A stretch of DNA of 64,000 nt, from NCBI GenBank assembly GCA_900544575.1, contig UQVO01000004.1, forward strand, positions 45,020 through 109,019. Reading direction: 5' to 3'. The notes under the pieces were generated by a model. It made no database searches. It was not told the DNA's origin and worked only from the letters and a program-made list of their open reading frames with translations. Positions within the stretch are counted from its first letter, which is position 1, and each line of letters opens with the position of its first letter. Positions 41,459-50,948 of the stretch are shown here, piece after piece. Both the position numbers and the translations under genes were made by a program. Source of the DNA: an uncultured Eubacteriales bacterium. GTDB taxonomy: Bacteria; Bacillota; Clostridia; Christensenellales; CAG-917.

Positions 41459-44272
41459 TCAGTCCTGATGCAAACGGTCGATGAAACGGGTGTTCACGGT
41501 ATAAGTCGCACCGGGGACTATGTCGCCTTCCGATGCGGTGTAACACCACACGCGGATGGGATTAGGCAACATACCCAATATCACTCCGCTGCCGCCTATT
41601 TCTCTGAACATGTCGGTTGACAATTCGACGAATCGTTCATCCTCGAAACTCGGATTGAGATAGCTCTTCTCGGAAAGACCCGTGGACACGAAACCGAAGT
41701 GTACATAGCTCGTACCGTCGTAATCTTTAATCAGATAAGCAAACTTCGGATTTTCCAAGGCAGTTTTCAACAACGCCATCGCGGGCTCAATCAACGCAGC
41801 GGCGGTGTCGTCGATGCTGTCCTTGTCAATAAGGCTTAAAGCGTCGGTGGACTGCCAGTTGTAAATATCGAGGAACCCGGTCTGAATCAAAGTGGAGACC
41901 TGTCCCGCCGCAGCCTTTTGGTCGGCGAATTGTTTTTTGTAATCGTTATTGGAGAAATTGACATAATGGAAACTCATACCCGTGCCGATGAGGTTGGACA
42001 TTACGAGATTGTGGGTGCGGAGTATGCTGTACTTCACATCCCCTTCTATTCCGTCGCCGTCCTCGTCGTGGGCAGATTCTTTGTCTTCCATATTCGTGGG
42101 GACATAGATGCCAGTGCCGCCCATATTGCGCACAATACAACCGTCAATCGTGAAATCCACGCCGTGCAGTCCTATGCCCGTGCCCGCATTCTGGATTATG
42201 GAGTATTCCAGACGGCAGGCGGTCAGATTGTCGTTGACGTACTCGTCGTCATAACTCACCGTCCTGAACTGTATCGCATAACCCTTTATGCCCTGCGCGT
42301 CGCTTGCCGCCTGTATCTCGTCGCCGACGTCGTTGTTGGGAGAAATGGTGACGTTGCTCACGACCGCACCCTCTTCACGGACGGTCACCAGGCAGCAGTT
42401 GTACTCCGTCATAAACGACCGGCTTGCATAAATGCGGTGATTATTGCCGTACAGACTGCAACAAATCTGCGCTTCATAGTTATTGTACTGATACTTCTCC
42501 GCCGTCACGTCCAATGCGGTGAGCAACGGCTCGCCCGTTTCCGTATCGCAGTACGCGATGTCGGAGCCAAGCACGATGTCCCCGTCGAATGCGGGAGTAT
42601 TCGGGTCGTATCTATGGCTGAGTCCGTCAAAGAGTTTTGTAAAGGTCTGGGTGGAACGCGCCGCCACGAAGAATTCGTTGACGTCGTTGACCTCGACTGC
42701 GGGAATGACGGTTATCGTCAGCGTCTGTGCCGCAAGGGAAGGATTGCGCGGATAACGCGCGCTCACGGAAATCGTGATGTCAGTCCTTTCGCTTATCGCA
42801 TCGGCATTGAACACAAGCACGTTGCCCTCGAAGGACGCGAGTTCGGGACGGTCGGTTTTGAATATGAAAGCGTCGTAAAACTCCGCTCTGTCGTCCGCTT
42901 CCTCGGGCACGACGGGAAGAGAGAGCGCGATTTCCAGCACGTTGTCGACATAAAACTCCGTGCCTCGGTCGTAATCATCCTGCGTCAGCTCGTGCGTCGG
43001 GTCGAAACGGTAGGAAGCGAACACGGTTTCGCGGGCAAGCCCGACTGCAAGAGAACTCTCGTCGAGCTGCAAGCGGAAGATGGATATCTTCTCGACCGCA
43101 AACAGTCTGATTTCTTTGCTGACTCCCGCAACGGTTGCCGTAATCGTGACTTCACCTTTCGAAACGGCGGTCACAACCCCGTTTTCGTCCACTGTCGCCA
43201 CAGACTCGTCGCTGCTGCTCCACGTCGCCGACGGCGCTTCGTCCTGCGCTCCGATATCCGCGAGCCATTCTGCGTCGAGGTCGAGGGGAATTTCGCCGAT
43301 ACCGAGCGTATAGGTGTCTTCGCTGTCAGGGTCGTAGGCGAAGAAATCGGCATTCGCTATGACGAAATCGTCCGCGCCGCAGACAACGAACGTCACGTCG
43401 CCCGCGGGAGAAGACACCGTTGCGGAAGACGCGCCGTCGTCTATGACAAGCACACCGTCCTCGATGACGCCGCCAGTTGCCGCCGCAGCGTCCGCGACGC
43501 CCGCCGCCGCAAGGTCGACCCTGCGCTCCGCGGTGTACACCGTACTGCCGAAAAGACTTGCGCCTGCTTTTACGGTTACGGTAAAGCCTTCACTTCGGAC
43601 TTCTTCACCCGTGCCGTTTTGCGTTGCGCACATATATATCACGGCGCTTCCCTCGCCGACCGCTGTCACGACGCCGTTTGCGTCGACTGTGGCGACGGAG
43701 GGATTGTCCGACTCCCATCTGCCTTCCGTGACCATACTTCCGACCGGGTTGTATGCCGAGGAAAGCATTGTCTTGTCGCCCGTGAAAAGCTCGTTTTCAC
43801 CCGACAGAGTGATGCTTTGGACATCGGAGTCCGTCACTTCGACAAGACAGGTGTCAAGATACCCTTCCGCATTTACCGACACCCTGAACGTGCAGTAGCC
43901 CGTGATTTCGAGAAGCCCCGTGGTGTTGGTGTCCACAGCGGTATATCCGTCGTCGGAAGCCTCCACGAGCTCCACACCGGGGACGCCCGAAGTCGTGACT
44001 TCGATGTCACCCTGAATCTGCCATTCGACGGTCTTGTTGGTGGCGCGTTCGGGCAGCACGGTGACGTTTATATAGTCGTTGAGATTGACTATGTATCTGC
44101 CGTTTGCATCCTCCTTCACGTCGGACCAGAATATCTGCACCGTGTCCCTGTCCATCGACACGCTTTCCACGCCGATATACGCCTGTGTGGAAACGAAGGA
44201 CGTGACAAGTCCCACGATGAGCATAATGATGATGGGTATGACCACCAAAACGCCGAGCATGACTTTTTTCAT
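41459..44272 (-). CDS. Membrane-anchored Ig-like/beta-helix surface protein B
   Basis: 937 aa, unknown function. One N-terminal TM anchor (MKKVMLGVLVVIPIIIMLIVG) is followed by an exported region. Two BIG2-type Ig domains are visible (about 155-235, SDNPSVATVDANGVVTAVGEG; about 345-395, SSDESVATVDENGVVTAVSKG). A central region has SSLAVGLARETVFASYRFD. A right-handed beta-helix-like stretch spans about 600-740 (short NxVIxGxxIxNxGGTGI type rungs). It is a paralogue of the next gene along its whole length (shared AYIGVESV, VLPERATNKT and C-terminal YTVN..IDRLH). Last gene of the operon with an ABC-2 exporter. Beta-helices often bind or cleave polysaccharide; here that is inference. Confidence 0.85.
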   Translation of the reverse strand: MKKVMLGVLVVIPIIIMLIVGLVTSFVSTQAYIGVESVSMDRDTVQIFWSDVKEDANGRYIVNLNDYINVTVLPERATNKTVEWQIQGDIEVTTSGVPGVELVEASDDGYTAVDTNTTGLLEITGYCTFRVSVNAEGYLDTCLVEVTDSDVQSITLSGENELFTGDKTMLSSAYNPVGSMVTEGRWESDNPSVATVDANGVVTAVGEGSAVIYMCATQNGTGEEVRSEGFTVTVKAGASLFGSTVYTAERRVDLAAAGVADAAAATGGVIEDGVLVIDDGASSATVSSPAGDVTFVVCGADDFVIANADFFAYDPDSEDTYTLGIGEIPLDLDAEWLADIGAQDEAPSATWSSSDESVATVDENGVVTAVSKGEVTITATVAGVSKEIRLFAVEKISIFRLQLDESSLAVGLARETVFASYRFDPTHELTQDDYDRGTEFYVDNVLEIALSLPVVPEEADDRAEFYDAFIFKTDRPELASFEGNVLVFNADAISERTDITISVSARYPRNPSLAAQTLTITVIPAVEVNDVNEFFVAARSTQTFTKLFDGLSHRYDPNTPAFDGDIVLGSDIAYCDTETGEPLLTALDVTAEKYQYNNYEAQICCSLYGNNHRIYASRSFMTEYNCCLVTVREEGAVVSNVTISPNNDVGDEIQAASDAQGIKGYAIQFRTVSYDDEYVNDNLTACRLEYSIIQNAGTGIGLHGVDFTIDGCIVRNMGGTGIYVPTNMEDKESAHDEDGDGIEGDVKYSILRTHNLVMSNLIGTGMSFHYVNFSNNDYKKQFADQKAAAGQVSTLIQTGFLDIYNWQSTDALSLIDKDSIDDTAAALIEPAMALLKTALENPKFAYLIKDYDGTSYVHFGFVSTGLSEKSYLNPSFEDERFVELSTDMFREIGGSGVILGMLPNPIRVWCYTASEGDIVPGATYTVNTRFIDRLHQD

Positions 44273-44417
44273 ATTTACTCCTTTACCGCGTACGTGCCGC
44301 GCGGAAGCCCCTGTCCGCGCGCCGCACGCTTTCTTTCCGCACCGGGAATGCGGAAAGTCCTCTCATTGTTTTCTCCCCTTTCCGAAGCCCTTGTGCCTGC
44401 CGCAGTCCCGTATGCGG

Positions 44418-47234
44418 TCAGGCTTCGCCGTGCAGGCGCTCTATGAGTTTGCTGTTTACGGTATACGTCATACCGGGCACGAGGTCCGTCGTTTCGTCGT
44501 TGTATCCGAAGAGGTATATCGGATTGTCACGAATGTTGAGCCCCACCGCTTCAAGCAGCCCCGATATACGGTTGAGAAGAGAAATATCGCTGCTGCAGAA
44601 CCACTTGATGCGGCTGTCTTCCAGCGTCATATTCCAGCTGATTTCGTCGGGGTCAACCGCCTCCTGCGTATCGACATACCGCGCCGACATTTCTCCGGTA
44701 TTCACGTCGTACACTCTCTCGGCGCGTCTTCCCTCGTCGTCATAACCGTACATAATATGCGACTGTTTGCCAAGGCCCATTGACATAAAGCCGAGGTGGA
44801 TATACGTCACACCGTCCACTTCCCTGCGCACAGATTCCAGATTTTTTTCTTCAAGCAACATATCCTGCAAAGCACCTATCAGGACCTGTGCGGTACTCTC
44901 GTTCAAACCTATTTCCTTTAAGGTTTCCAAAGGCAGGAGCGTCAGACTTTCGCCGGGCTGCCAGTTGTACATATCCAGGAAGCCTTTCTGCGTAAACGTA
45001 CTGCGCTGACCGGCACTTTCGTCATACTTCGAGTTCGAATAATTCCAGTCAAGATTGATGCCGGTGCCGACCATATTCGACATCACGCAATTGGTGAGCG
45101 TAAGGTTGTTATAGAACTGTATGCTGCCTTCCAACGCATTCCTGACGTGTATGCCTACGCCGCCGGTGTTGCGCATTATGCTGCCCTCTATCTCGACTTC
45201 GGCGCCCGAAAGCTGCACCAGCGTGGTGGCGTTTTCGAGTATGCAGAACTCTATCCTGCTGCCTTTTATCTGTGTCACCGTTTCGCCTGTGGCGGAGTTG
45301 CGTGCCCGAATATTGTACTTGATGCAATAGCCCAACGTAAACGTGGACGCATCGTCTATGGTCAAATCTCCGTTTTCGATGTCCTCATCCGAGAACGTAT
45401 TGGGACGTATAGTGAGATTGCTGAACACGACGTTGTCGGCATAGACGTGGAAAATGGGTTCGGTCTTGCCTATCATCTGGTCCTTTTCGGCGGAAACGGT
45501 GTAACCGTTGCCGTATACGCTGCCGTAGGTGTAGATGTTGGTCGCGCCGTCTTGTCCGGCGGCATTCTCGACGGGAATGTCATTGAGGAAGACCGCACTC
45601 TTTTTTTCCGTTTCGAGCGCCCTCTTCAACGAAGCGTAATCGCCGACCGACACGCCGTCCACCACGGTGATGACAAACGAAGCCGTCGTATATTCGGGCA
45701 GATTGGCGTATTTGGGATACTTCGCGCGGACGGTCACGGTGATGTCTATCTTCTCGCCGTTTTCCGCCGCCGCCTCGATAGCCGCTCCGTTGAAAGTCAG
45801 CAGATTGTTCAGTATGCCGTCGCCGTCGACATCGTTGAAATACGCAAGGTCGGGACGGTCTGTCGTGAACTCGAACGCCTCGTAGAAGCTCTCCTCATCC
45901 TCGCCTTCGAACATAGCGGGATAAAGCACTCCGACGGAGAATGTGTTGTCGACAAGCGTCCCGTCTTCGTCGAATTTCATAGAAGCGAACACGGTTTCCT
46001 GCGCGAGTCCGACTTCAAGAGAGTCCTGCGTCACGGCGCTCACGAGCACGGCGACTTTACGCTGGACTTCGAGCGTGATTTCCGCCTCCGCGCCGCCGTC
46101 GGTTGCCGTCGCGGTGATGACCGCGTCGCCGCTGGACAACCCCGTCACGGCACCGTTTTCGTCGACGGTGGCCACCTGGGTGTCGGAAGACGACCATATG
46201 ACTTCCACGCTCTCGCCGCGTCTGAACACGGACGCGTATCTTGCCGTAAGATACAGCTCCTCTCCGCCCACTTCGAGGATATAATCTCCGAGCGCGCCGT
46301 GCTCCACGATTTCTATCGCGTTCTCTTCGCAGAGATTGATGATGGCGGGGGTATCGCTGCCCCCGATTTCGATTACGGCGCGGGTCGCTCCTTCCTCGAA
46401 ACGGAATATGCCGTCCTCAACCGTACAGCCTACGCAGGCAGTTATGTCTTCGGGAGAAATTCCGAGTTCGTTTTCGATGTCGAAGCCGTCGTAATGGACG
46501 TTGACTATGTCGCCGTAAGAGGTCGCTCCCGCGGTGACGGTGACGACCATTCTGTTGCTTTCTATCACATTGCCCTTGGAGTCTTCCGCGCTCATCCACA
46601 CTTCCGTTTCGCCTTCGCGAAGACCGGTGATGATGCCGTTGCGGTCGACAGACGCGACAACGGACTCCGAAACGTGCCATTCGACATTGTAAGCGGCGCC
46701 GTCCATAGGCGTGAACACGGCGCTCAGCATCTCCGAACTGCCGGCGCGCAGAGTAATACTGTCGTCAAGCGAGATGGCGGTGATGTCGCCGCCGACGACC
46801 ACGGTGCAGACGTCGGTATAGGTTTCCGCCGTGACGACGATTTCGAAATTGCAGTGCACGTTGATGCGTATAGACCCGCCCGCGGTCACGGTATCGGTGT
46901 GGTTGCCGTTTGCGTCGAGCAGTTCGACGTACCAGAACCCGTCTTTGCCGTTGTCGCCGTCGGGATAGTTCGCGTCGCGGCTGCGGACGTTTCTTATAGA
47001 CCATTCGTAGGTTTTGTCCGTAGCGCGTTCGGGCAGCACGGTGACGACAAACAGACCGCCGTCGCCGTCCAGCTTGTATGTTTCATTCACTTCGAGAGTG
47101 AGGTCGTGTTTATCCAGTTCCACGCTCTCGACCCCGATGTACGCATTGACGGAAACGAAGGTCGTGACCAGTCCCATCACCAGCAGCACAACGAGGGGAA
47201 TGACAATGAGTATGCCAATCATTACTTTCTTCAT
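44418..47234 (-). CDS. Membrane-anchored Ig-like/beta-helix surface protein A
   Basis: 938 aa, paralogue of surface protein B and nearly the same length. TM anchor MKKVMIGILIVIPLVVLLVMG, then AYIGVESVELDKHD. BIG2 domains at about 155-235 (SESVVASVDRNGIITGLREG) and about 330-400 (SSDTQVATVDENGAVTGLSSG). SLEVGLAQETVFASMKFD matches protein B. The beta-helix-like region lies at about 590-740 with NNVVFSNLTIRPN and GSIMRNTGGVGIHV. C-terminal YTVNSKLIERLHGEA. It lies 30 bp after the ABC-2 permease stop and 145 bp before protein B. The pairing with a dedicated ABC-2 transporter suggests that transport and surface assembly are linked. Confidence 0.85.
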   Translation of the reverse strand: MKKVMIGILIVIPLVVLLVMGLVTTFVSVNAYIGVESVELDKHDLTLEVNETYKLDGDGGLFVVTVLPERATDKTYEWSIRNVRSRDANYPDGDNGKDGFWYVELLDANGNHTDTVTAGGSIRINVHCNFEIVVTAETYTDVCTVVVGGDITAISLDDSITLRAGSSEMLSAVFTPMDGAAYNVEWHVSESVVASVDRNGIITGLREGETEVWMSAEDSKGNVIESNRMVVTVTAGATSYGDIVNVHYDGFDIENELGISPEDITACVGCTVEDGIFRFEEGATRAVIEIGGSDTPAIINLCEENAIEIVEHGALGDYILEVGGEELYLTARYASVFRRGESVEVIWSSSDTQVATVDENGAVTGLSSGDAVITATATDGGAEAEITLEVQRKVAVLVSAVTQDSLEVGLAQETVFASMKFDEDGTLVDNTFSVGVLYPAMFEGEDEESFYEAFEFTTDRPDLAYFNDVDGDGILNNLLTFNGAAIEAAAENGEKIDITVTVRAKYPKYANLPEYTTASFVITVVDGVSVGDYASLKRALETEKKSAVFLNDIPVENAAGQDGATNIYTYGSVYGNGYTVSAEKDQMIGKTEPIFHVYADNVVFSNLTIRPNTFSDEDIENGDLTIDDASTFTLGYCIKYNIRARNSATGETVTQIKGSRIEFCILENATTLVQLSGAEVEIEGSIMRNTGGVGIHVRNALEGSIQFYNNLTLTNCVMSNMVGTGINLDWNYSNSKYDESAGQRSTFTQKGFLDMYNWQPGESLTLLPLETLKEIGLNESTAQVLIGALQDMLLEEKNLESVRREVDGVTYIHLGFMSMGLGKQSHIMYGYDDEGRRAERVYDVNTGEMSARYVDTQEAVDPDEISWNMTLEDSRIKWFCSSDISLLNRISGLLEAVGLNIRDNPIYLFGYNDETTDLVPGMTYTVNSKLIERLHGEA

Positions 47235-47264
47235 ATTTTACCTTATGCAAACACAGCCGTGCCG

Positions 47265-48965
47265 TCAGGGCGCGATTCTCTGATAGCGCTTTTCGAGGTT
47301 GACGAAGAGCGCCGCCACGCTGCCGGCAAGTATAACCACGGAAATCGCGGAGAGTATGGCGTAAATGTCGCCCATACTGTCGACTATCGTCACAGTGCCG
47401 ATTGAGAGAGGCAGGAAGCTGAACACCATCGTGAACACGCCGAACACTGCCGCGACGAGTATGCCGACAATGAGCGAGAGCACCATATTCTTGTTGGCGG
47501 ACACCATTTCGCCGTCGCCGACGACGTTGAACGTCGGGGACTTGACGTCCGCGGATATCGCAAGACAGGTGAGCGCAAGCACTATCATCTCTGAAATGAT
47601 GAAGATGCAGCCCACGTCGAGCGAAGTGAGCAGATTGCCCGCCCTGTCCGTGCCGAACGCCGCCGCAACCACTATGCAGGAAAGCACGACGGACGCGGTG
47701 CCGACCGCGGCATACAGGAAAAGTTTGGCAAGTATCTGCTGCGTGTAGCTCACGGGCACTATCTTCGTCAGATAGAACGAGTTGCCCTCGCGCGATATTG
47801 ACGTGGACGCGAACGACACTATGATGGAAACGAATATTATGATGACCAGCAGCGTAAGACCGGGCACTATCGCGGCACCGACCGTATTCTGCCCCATTGT
47901 CGCCGCAAGGTCGTTGCAGTAATACACCATCACGGGTGCCGCAACCGCCATCGCGAGATACTGGAAGGAATAGTTGAAGGAGCGCAGTATGAGGAAGAAC
48001 TCGCGGTGAAGCAGAGTCCCGAACACGCTGCGTTTGATGTTGGGTATCTTCTTCTGGAAGGACACCTTCTCCGTTTCCACGCCCGTAAGGATAATCTTAT
48101 AGTACGTGCGCGTGGTGACGAAGTAGCCCGCCACGGCAAGCGCCGCCGTAATGAGGAAGATGTACAGGAACGAAAGCCCGATTTCCGTCGCGGAATATCC
48201 GAACATCCAGCCCGCAAGCAGAAGCGCATACCACTTGAAAGGATACGCAGCGCCCGCTATGTCGCGCAGACGGTCCATAACGGCGGGCGAGAACATCCCC
48301 GCGCTTTCGTCGCGCATATAGTCCAGCACGCCGCCGAGAGCGGTCATATAGAGGATGAACACCGCGCATATCGCCGCAATAAGCAGAATGAGCACGAGCA
48401 GGAACTGGTTTTTGACCAGATTCATTATCATCATAACGGGGATTGCGAGCAGGTTGGCAATCGCGTAAGGCAGCGGGATAGTGATTATGATGACCGCAAG
48501 CGACGCGAAGTAGAACCCGACGGGCGCGCCCGTCACGACGCCGAATATGATGTGTATGGGCAGCATCACCAGCAGGTTGATGACCACGTTGTGCACGAAG
48601 CAGTAAATGGACTTGGCGAGAAGTATCTCCCTGCCGCTGACGGGAAAACGCAGCAAAAGCTCGTTGTCGCCGCTCATATACAGGTTTTTCACCACGTTGC
48701 CGATGGAAACCACCGTCGTCACGCAAAGCGTGAACAGCGTCGCGAGCACCAGGAATTCAAACGGCAGCTCCGACCTTCTCACGAACATCGCCGTCAGAAA
48801 GTAAATGCCCGTCACGAGTATGGCGTAGATTGCAAGCGTAAACAGCACGCCGAGCGCTTTGCCCGCTTTGTCCTTGGCGGACATATCCACCTTGGAGCCG
48901 AACCGGGCGCGCATTTCCAGCCGCACCAGCGACCGGACGCTGAGCCAGGATATCTTATCGTTCAT
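47265..48965 (-). CDS. ABC-2 type exporter permease
   Basis: 566 aa with about 12 predicted hydrophobic segments in two halves, the layout of a long ABC-2/putative multidrug-type permease. The N-terminus is cytoplasmic and basic (LVRLEMRARFGSKVDMSAKDKAGKALG). Its ATG overlaps the ATPase stop as ATGA (48962-48965), so the two subunits are translated together. Substrate unknown; the downstream surface proteins are the only hint. Confidence 0.88.
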   Translation of the reverse strand: MNDKISWLSVRSLVRLEMRARFGSKVDMSAKDKAGKALGVLFTLAIYAILVTGIYFLTAMFVRRSELPFEFLVLATLFTLCVTTVVSIGNVVKNLYMSGDNELLLRFPVSGREILLAKSIYCFVHNVVINLLVMLPIHIIFGVVTGAPVGFYFASLAVIIITIPLPYAIANLLAIPVMMIMNLVKNQFLLVLILLIAAICAVFILYMTALGGVLDYMRDESAGMFSPAVMDRLRDIAGAAYPFKWYALLLAGWMFGYSATEIGLSFLYIFLITAALAVAGYFVTTRTYYKIILTGVETEKVSFQKKIPNIKRSVFGTLLHREFFLILRSFNYSFQYLAMAVAAPVMVYYCNDLAATMGQNTVGAAIVPGLTLLVIIIFVSIIVSFASTSISREGNSFYLTKIVPVSYTQQILAKLFLYAAVGTASVVLSCIVVAAAFGTDRAGNLLTSLDVGCIFIISEMIVLALTCLAISADVKSPTFNVVGDGEMVSANKNMVLSLIVGILVAAVFGVFTMVFSFLPLSIGTVTIVDSMGDIYAILSAISVVILAGSVAALFVNLEKRYQRIAP

Positions 48966-49810
48966 TGCGCATCCTCCGTATCGACGAAGCCGGAATTATC
49001 GTTTGCAGGGGCGGATTCCTCTTCGTCTACGGGCATTTCGGGGCGCATCTCCGCCTGCTCCTGCGCCACGTAATCCTCGAACAGACGCTTTTCGTAAGTG
49101 CCCGTGATTTTGAAGAATCTCTCTTCGAGGTTCGCCTTGTTCTCTTCGTGTCCGGCAAGGTCGAAACAGTCGATGAGGTGACCCTCGTTGACTATCGCCA
49201 CGCGGTGGCACAGCCTCTTGACAAGGTCAAGGTTGTGACTGGAAAAGAACACCGTGTTGCCCTTCGCGCAATGCTCGCGCATATACGCGATAATCTCGGC
49301 GGTGGACTGCGGGTCAAGACCCATCATAGGCTCGTCCAACACCCAGAGCTTGGGCTCGTGTATGAGCGCGGCGATGATGCATATCTTCTGCTTCATACCG
49401 TGAGAGTACGCCTTTATCTGCTTGTCTATCGCGAAACGGAGCTTGAACAGGTCGAGATAATGTTCCAGCCTTGCCGTCCTGTCCTCTTTGGACACGCGGT
49501 AAAGGTCCGCGACGTAATTGACGTATTCCCTGCCCGTCAGTTTCTCGTAGACGGAGTGGTTGTCGGGGACGTACCCCATATTCATTTTCGCTTTGATGGG
49601 TTCTTTCTGAATATCGTATCCGCACACCTCGATGCTGCCGCCGTCGAAAGGCAGAATGCCCGTCAGGCACTTTATCGTGGTGGATTTGCCCGCGCCGTTC
49701 TGTCCCAAAAATCCGAAGATTTCGCCGGGACGCAGCTCGAACGAAATGTCGTCGACCGCCACACGGTCGCTCTTGGGATAAACTTTTCTGAGATTTGTCA
49801 CTTTAAGCAT
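48962..49810 (-). CDS. ABC-2 exporter ATPase
   Basis: 282 aa. Walker A GQNGAGKST, signature YSHGMKQK (degenerate LSGGQ, common in ABC-2 exporters), Walker B LWVLDEPMMGLD and switch SSHNLD. A C-terminal extension of about 60 residues is acidic and ends EEESAPANDNSGFVDTEDAQ. First gene of the four-gene operon; the promoter upstream has 11-bp direct repeats in place of a good -35. Confidence 0.92.
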   Translation of the reverse strand: MLKVTNLRKVYPKSDRVAVDDISFELRPGEIFGFLGQNGAGKSTTIKCLTGILPFDGGSIEVCGYDIQKEPIKAKMNMGYVPDNHSVYEKLTGREYVNYVADLYRVSKEDRTARLEHYLDLFKLRFAIDKQIKAYSHGMKQKICIIAALIHEPKLWVLDEPMMGLDPQSTAEIIAYMREHCAKGNTVFFSSHNLDLVKRLCHRVAIVNEGHLIDCFDLAGHEENKANLEERFFKITGTYEKRLFEDYVAQEQAEMRPEMPVDEEESAPANDNSGFVDTEDAQ

Positions 49811-49942
49811 ATTTCTTCTCCTGCTTCTTTCTTGCGTTTTTTTGTGATTTTGCGGAAAACCGCCGTTATTGCCCGCCGAATTGCCGGACCCGTCTGCGTA
49901 CGCGGCTTTGCCGCCCTCCTCCTGCTTATATAGTATTCCGCG

Positions 49943-49983
49943 ATTCTTACCCCCTCCTTACGGAATTCTTACGAAATTCTTAC
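49943..49983 (-). promoter_or_regulatory. Four 11-bp-spaced GTAAGAAT repeats upstream of the ABC-2 operon
   Basis: On the + strand ATTCTTAC begins at 49943, 49965 and 49976, with a variant CTCCTTAC at 49954, so all four boxes are exactly 11 bp apart. TATATA-like -10 sequence lies just downstream on the minus strand (about 49927-49934), with no consensus -35. This is the geometry of a promoter activated by an OmpR/PhoB-family regulator. Confidence 0.65.
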
Positions 49984-50077
49984 AGGCGCGGGTGCGGGAT
50001 ACGCGTGCGGGAGTCGCGCCACGCGCGCGAGCGCGCATAAAGACGCGAAACGCAGACAGTCCGTCAACGGCGGACGC

Positions 50078-50512
50078 TCATTGTTTCATTACAACGGAAA
50101 GTTTCAAAAACGCCGCGGACGCGGGCGACGAACCGCCCTGCCCCGTAACGGTATGCGGCGCAGAATCGAAATGCGGGACTTTTTTGTTGTCGGCGCGCGT
50201 ACGGAAGACGCGGCACTTGTCACAGGCGAAGAACTTCGCCACCGAAATGTATATCCCGCAGACACCGTAAAGAAAATACTTCCCGACGAAGGACTGAATT
50301 CTTCCGAACCACATCTGCTCCGCCATCTCGTGGCTGTAAGCCGCAAGCACGCACAGCGACGACTCGGTGGCGGCGCGTACGGCACGGACTCCTTTGGGCA
50401 GATTTTTTATCAGCGTCGCCAGGCACAGCACGATGCTCGCACCCACAATCACCGCGGCAAGCGCCAGGACGGTGAACGAAACGCCAATCATGATCGTAAC
50501 AATATCAAACAT
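50078..50512 (-). CDS. Hypothetical 144-aa membrane-associated protein
   Basis: 144 aa from the ATG at 50510-50512 with GAGG upstream; a TTG two codons earlier is less likely. An N-terminal TM helix (about 8-34) is followed by AVRAATESSLCVLAAYSHEMAEQMW and a second hydrophobic stretch (FLYGVCGIYISVAKFFAC), then CDKC and a polar tail. The tail is Ser/Ala/Gly-rich. No family recognised. Stands alone between the ABC-2 operon and the antiporter. Confidence 0.6.
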   Translation of the reverse strand: MFDIVTIMIGVSFTVLALAAVIVGASIVLCLATLIKNLPKGVRAVRAATESSLCVLAAYSHEMAEQMWFGRIQSFVGKYFLYGVCGIYISVAKFFACDKCRVFRTRADNKKVPHFDSAPHTVTGQGGSSPASAAFLKLSVVMKQ

Positions 50513-50948
50513 AGTCAACCTCTGTCGGTCATATAGATTTTACCATTTTTGCGCGACGGGTGTCAATCATTTTGCCGAAAGCTCGTTTCGGGCTTTAATT
50601 ACGCTTAAAAACGCATTTAATCTCGCGTTTCGTGTAATAAAACATTACGTTTTGTATCATCCGAACTTGCATTCGCGTCCCTCCCGACGCCCGTCGGGCA
50701 AGGAAGTATTCCTCGCGGACGAACCCGATGCGCAGGTTCGCCGATGCGAATTACACCCTCCCGACACCCCCTTTCCGCCGCCGTCCGACACCGCTCCCCG
50801 CACGCCGCGGAAGCGTCGGTTCCGCCCTCCCGCCGCCGTCGGCCGACGGAAACATTCCCCCTCTTTCCCTCATATGCTTGACTTGTCCCGCGCGCAAATG
50901 TATAACGTACACGGAGATTGAAAGGAAGTCACTCACACGGAGGATAAT
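50513..50948. other. Spacer before the antiporter gene
   Basis: Contains the divergent 5' regions of the hypothetical membrane protein and the antiporter. The middle is C-rich and Arg/Pro-coding in all frames without an RBS; I see no gene or structured RNA. Confidence 0.4.
50878..50906 (+). promoter_or_regulatory. Promoter of the cation/proton antiporter
   Basis: TTGACT (50878-50883), 17-bp spacer, TATAAC (50901-50906), 42 bp before the ATG. Confidence 0.7.

Noticed and set aside
41918-44446. An 842-codon open frame on the + strand opposite surface protein B (and a 752-codon one at 45147-47405 opposite protein A)
   Set aside because: Both are mirror frames of real minus-strand genes. They lack an RBS and signal peptide, are rich in His/Arg/Val of reverse-complement origin, and the sense frames have clear Ig-like motifs.
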